DNA from: DATKMS01 sp041497995
GTDB lineage: Bacteria; Desulfobacterota; Binatia; HRBIN30
Direction: 5' to 3'
Assembly (NCBI GenBank): GCA_041497995.1
Contig: JBGQHM010000368.1
Span: 1-6,777, forward strand
Length of the DNA stretch: 6,777 nucleotides
A program made the position numbers and the translations under genes. The notes under the pieces are model-generated. The model was given only the letters and a program-made list of their open reading frames with translations, was not told where the DNA came from and made no database searches. Below are positions 6,330 through 6,777 of the stretch, in pieces; position 1 is the first letter of the stretch; each line of letters opens with the position of its first letter.

Positions 6330-6587
6330 TTATGAGTCTTCGGGAACCGCCTCCCACCACTGACACCACCACGTAGCGCCCACGAGGATGCGAATCTTCG
6401 GATGCCAGCAGTATGTGAGGTCCTCATCGGGGTTCAGGTAGTAGAGGCAGTTGTTGCACTGCTCATCGCCGTTGGGTTTGCCGCGCAAGATGGCGTCTTC
6501 CTGAAGATGGCGCAGCTCCAGTGAAAGCTTCTCGTCGATTTCTTTGGGTTCCGGCTTGGGAAGATCATCGGGGAGGTCGTTTGCCAT
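6330..6587 (-). CDS. Small HiPIP-like four-cysteine protein, putative [4Fe-4S] protein
   Basis: The 85-residue product has an acidic, charged N-terminal half (MANDLPDDLPKPEPKEIDE, then a helix LSLELRHLQEDAILRG). Its C-terminal half has the pattern C-x2-C-x12-C-x14-C at Cys44, 47, 60 and 75. The context (CNNCLYY, YCWHP, TWWCQWW) closely resembles the cluster-binding half of high-potential iron-sulfur proteins, where aromatic residues surround a [4Fe-4S] cluster. Classical HiPIPs are exported by Tat, but no signal peptide is seen here, so a cytosolic role is inferred, as for the small HiPIP-fold subunits of benzylsuccinate synthase. A zinc site is an alternative. The start ATG at 6587 has AGGAG ten bases upstream; an in-frame ATG at 6701 would add 38 residues with no sensible signal or domain. 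It is the first gene of the exporter operon, 15 bases before the ATPase. Confidence 0.72.
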   Translation of the reverse strand: MANDLPDDLPKPEPKEIDEKLSLELRHLQEDAILRGKPNGDEQCNNCLYYLNPDEDLTYCWHPKIRILVGATWWCQWWEAVPEDS

Positions 6588-6597
6588 GAGAAGATCA

Positions 6598-6602
6598 CTC
6601 CT
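6598..6602 (-). promoter_or_regulatory. Ribosome binding site of the HiPIP-like gene
   Basis: AGGAG on the minus strand stands ten bases before the ATG at 6587, slightly long but acceptable. It supports the 85-residue form over the 123-residue reading. Confidence 0.6.
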
Positions 6603-6662
6603 GATCGAGACAGGTGCCGCGCTGTGCGGCCGCCCATGCCAAGGTGCCGGACCGTCCAACCG

Positions 6663-6677
6663 CACGCTGCAAGCGTG
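6663..6677. promoter_or_regulatory. Short inverted repeat in the divergent region
   Basis: CACGCT-GCA-AGCGTG is a perfect inverted repeat with six-base arms and a three-base centre. It lies 76 bases upstream of the HiPIP-like gene and 87 bases upstream of the plus-strand start, and could be an operator or a small hairpin. It has no T-run, so it is not a terminator. Confidence 0.25.
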
Positions 6678-6763
6678 TGCCGCACGACGGCAGGTTTCCA
6701 ATAGGTTGCATAGCTCAGCGCTCTCCGTTCCGCTCGGTTCTAATAATCAGGAGTCGACGAAGG

Positions 6764-6777
6764 ATGCCAGAGGGGCA
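6764..6777 (+). CDS. N-terminus of a plus-strand gene, possibly an Fpg/Nei-family DNA glycosylase (cut off)
   Basis: Only ATG CCA GAG GGG CA is inside the window, encoding Met-Pro-Glu-Gly and then His or Gln. AGGAG at 6749-6753 is ten bases upstream, which supports a real start. In Fpg/Nei base-excision repair glycosylases the N-terminal proline (after Met removal) is the catalytic nucleophile and is followed by Glu, and Nei-like members often begin MPEG, some MPEGH. The match is striking but very short, so the family is a guess. It is divergent from the exporter operon. Confidence 0.38.

Larger units (their letters stand above)
6588..6763. other. Divergent intergenic region before the exporter operon
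   Basis: These 176 bases must hold the promoters of the minus-strand exporter operon and the plus-strand gene at the right edge. No convincing -35/-10 pair is seen on either strand. A TAATAA-like word at 6741-6746 is too close to the plus-strand ribosome binding site to serve as its -10. A short palindrome is listed separately. Confidence 0.5.

Noticed and set aside
6588..6701. Upstream ATG at 6701 for the HiPIP-like protein, perhaps adding a signal peptide
   Set aside because: The extra 38 residues contain no twin-arginine signal or hydrophobic core, and the ATG at 6587 has its own AGGAG.
6700..6750. tRNA-like text (TAGCTCAG followed later by GGTTCTAAT)
   Set aside because: The D-stem has no matching GAGC, and there is no anticodon arm, proper T-arm or matching acceptor stem.

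Overview
The window is GC-rich, densely coding bacterial DNA. Its protein families (a delta-60 repeat protein, a CSLREA/choice-of-anchor Q-type beta-helix protein, Thr-Pro linkers ahead of a Cys-hydrophobic-Arg C-terminus, and a possible TIGR02147/DUF4423-like regulator) are most familiar from Myxococcota and other former Deltaproteobacteria, and from related uncultured lineages such as Binatota. This placement is inferred from gene content only. I see no rRNA, tRNA, CRISPR array, transposase or phage gene.

Layout. (1) Positions 1-2865, minus strand: two genes for large secreted or surface repeat proteins. The upstream one (2865 to 1159) encodes a signal peptide, seven delta-60 repeats and a membrane-anchor-like segment. 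It then continues in frame for about 100 unexpected residues into the next gene. That next gene (1307 to beyond the left edge) encodes a beta-helix protein with eight regular coils and the start of a choice-of-anchor Q-like C-terminus. (2) 2866-3107: a divergent intergenic region, less GC-rich than its surroundings, with a consensus -35 hexamer facing the delta-60 gene and a compact cluster of GCCAC/GTGGC inverted half-sites. (3) 3108-4562, plus strand: an XRE-like regulator followed closely by a small lipoprotein that most likely starts at a GTG. (4) 4603-6587, minus strand: a tight three-gene operon, read from right to left. It encodes an 85-residue protein with a HiPIP-like four-cysteine pattern, an ABC ATPase, and an ABC-2 permease of the NodJ/DrrB type whose GTG start overlaps the ATPase stop. 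(5) The right edge holds the first five codons of a divergent plus-strand gene, beginning Met-Pro-Glu-Gly, as in Fpg/Nei-type DNA glycosylases.

How the genes may work together. ATPase and permease very probably form one exporter of unknown substrate, and the small cysteine protein is co-transcribed with it. The regulator and lipoprotein form a second unit and may control the divergent surface-protein genes through the inverted repeats. No obviously new defence or mobile system is visible. The most original signals are the regulator-lipoprotein pair facing the surface-repeat genes, the cytosolic HiPIP-like protein leading an exporter operon, and the run-on C-terminus of the delta-60 protein.
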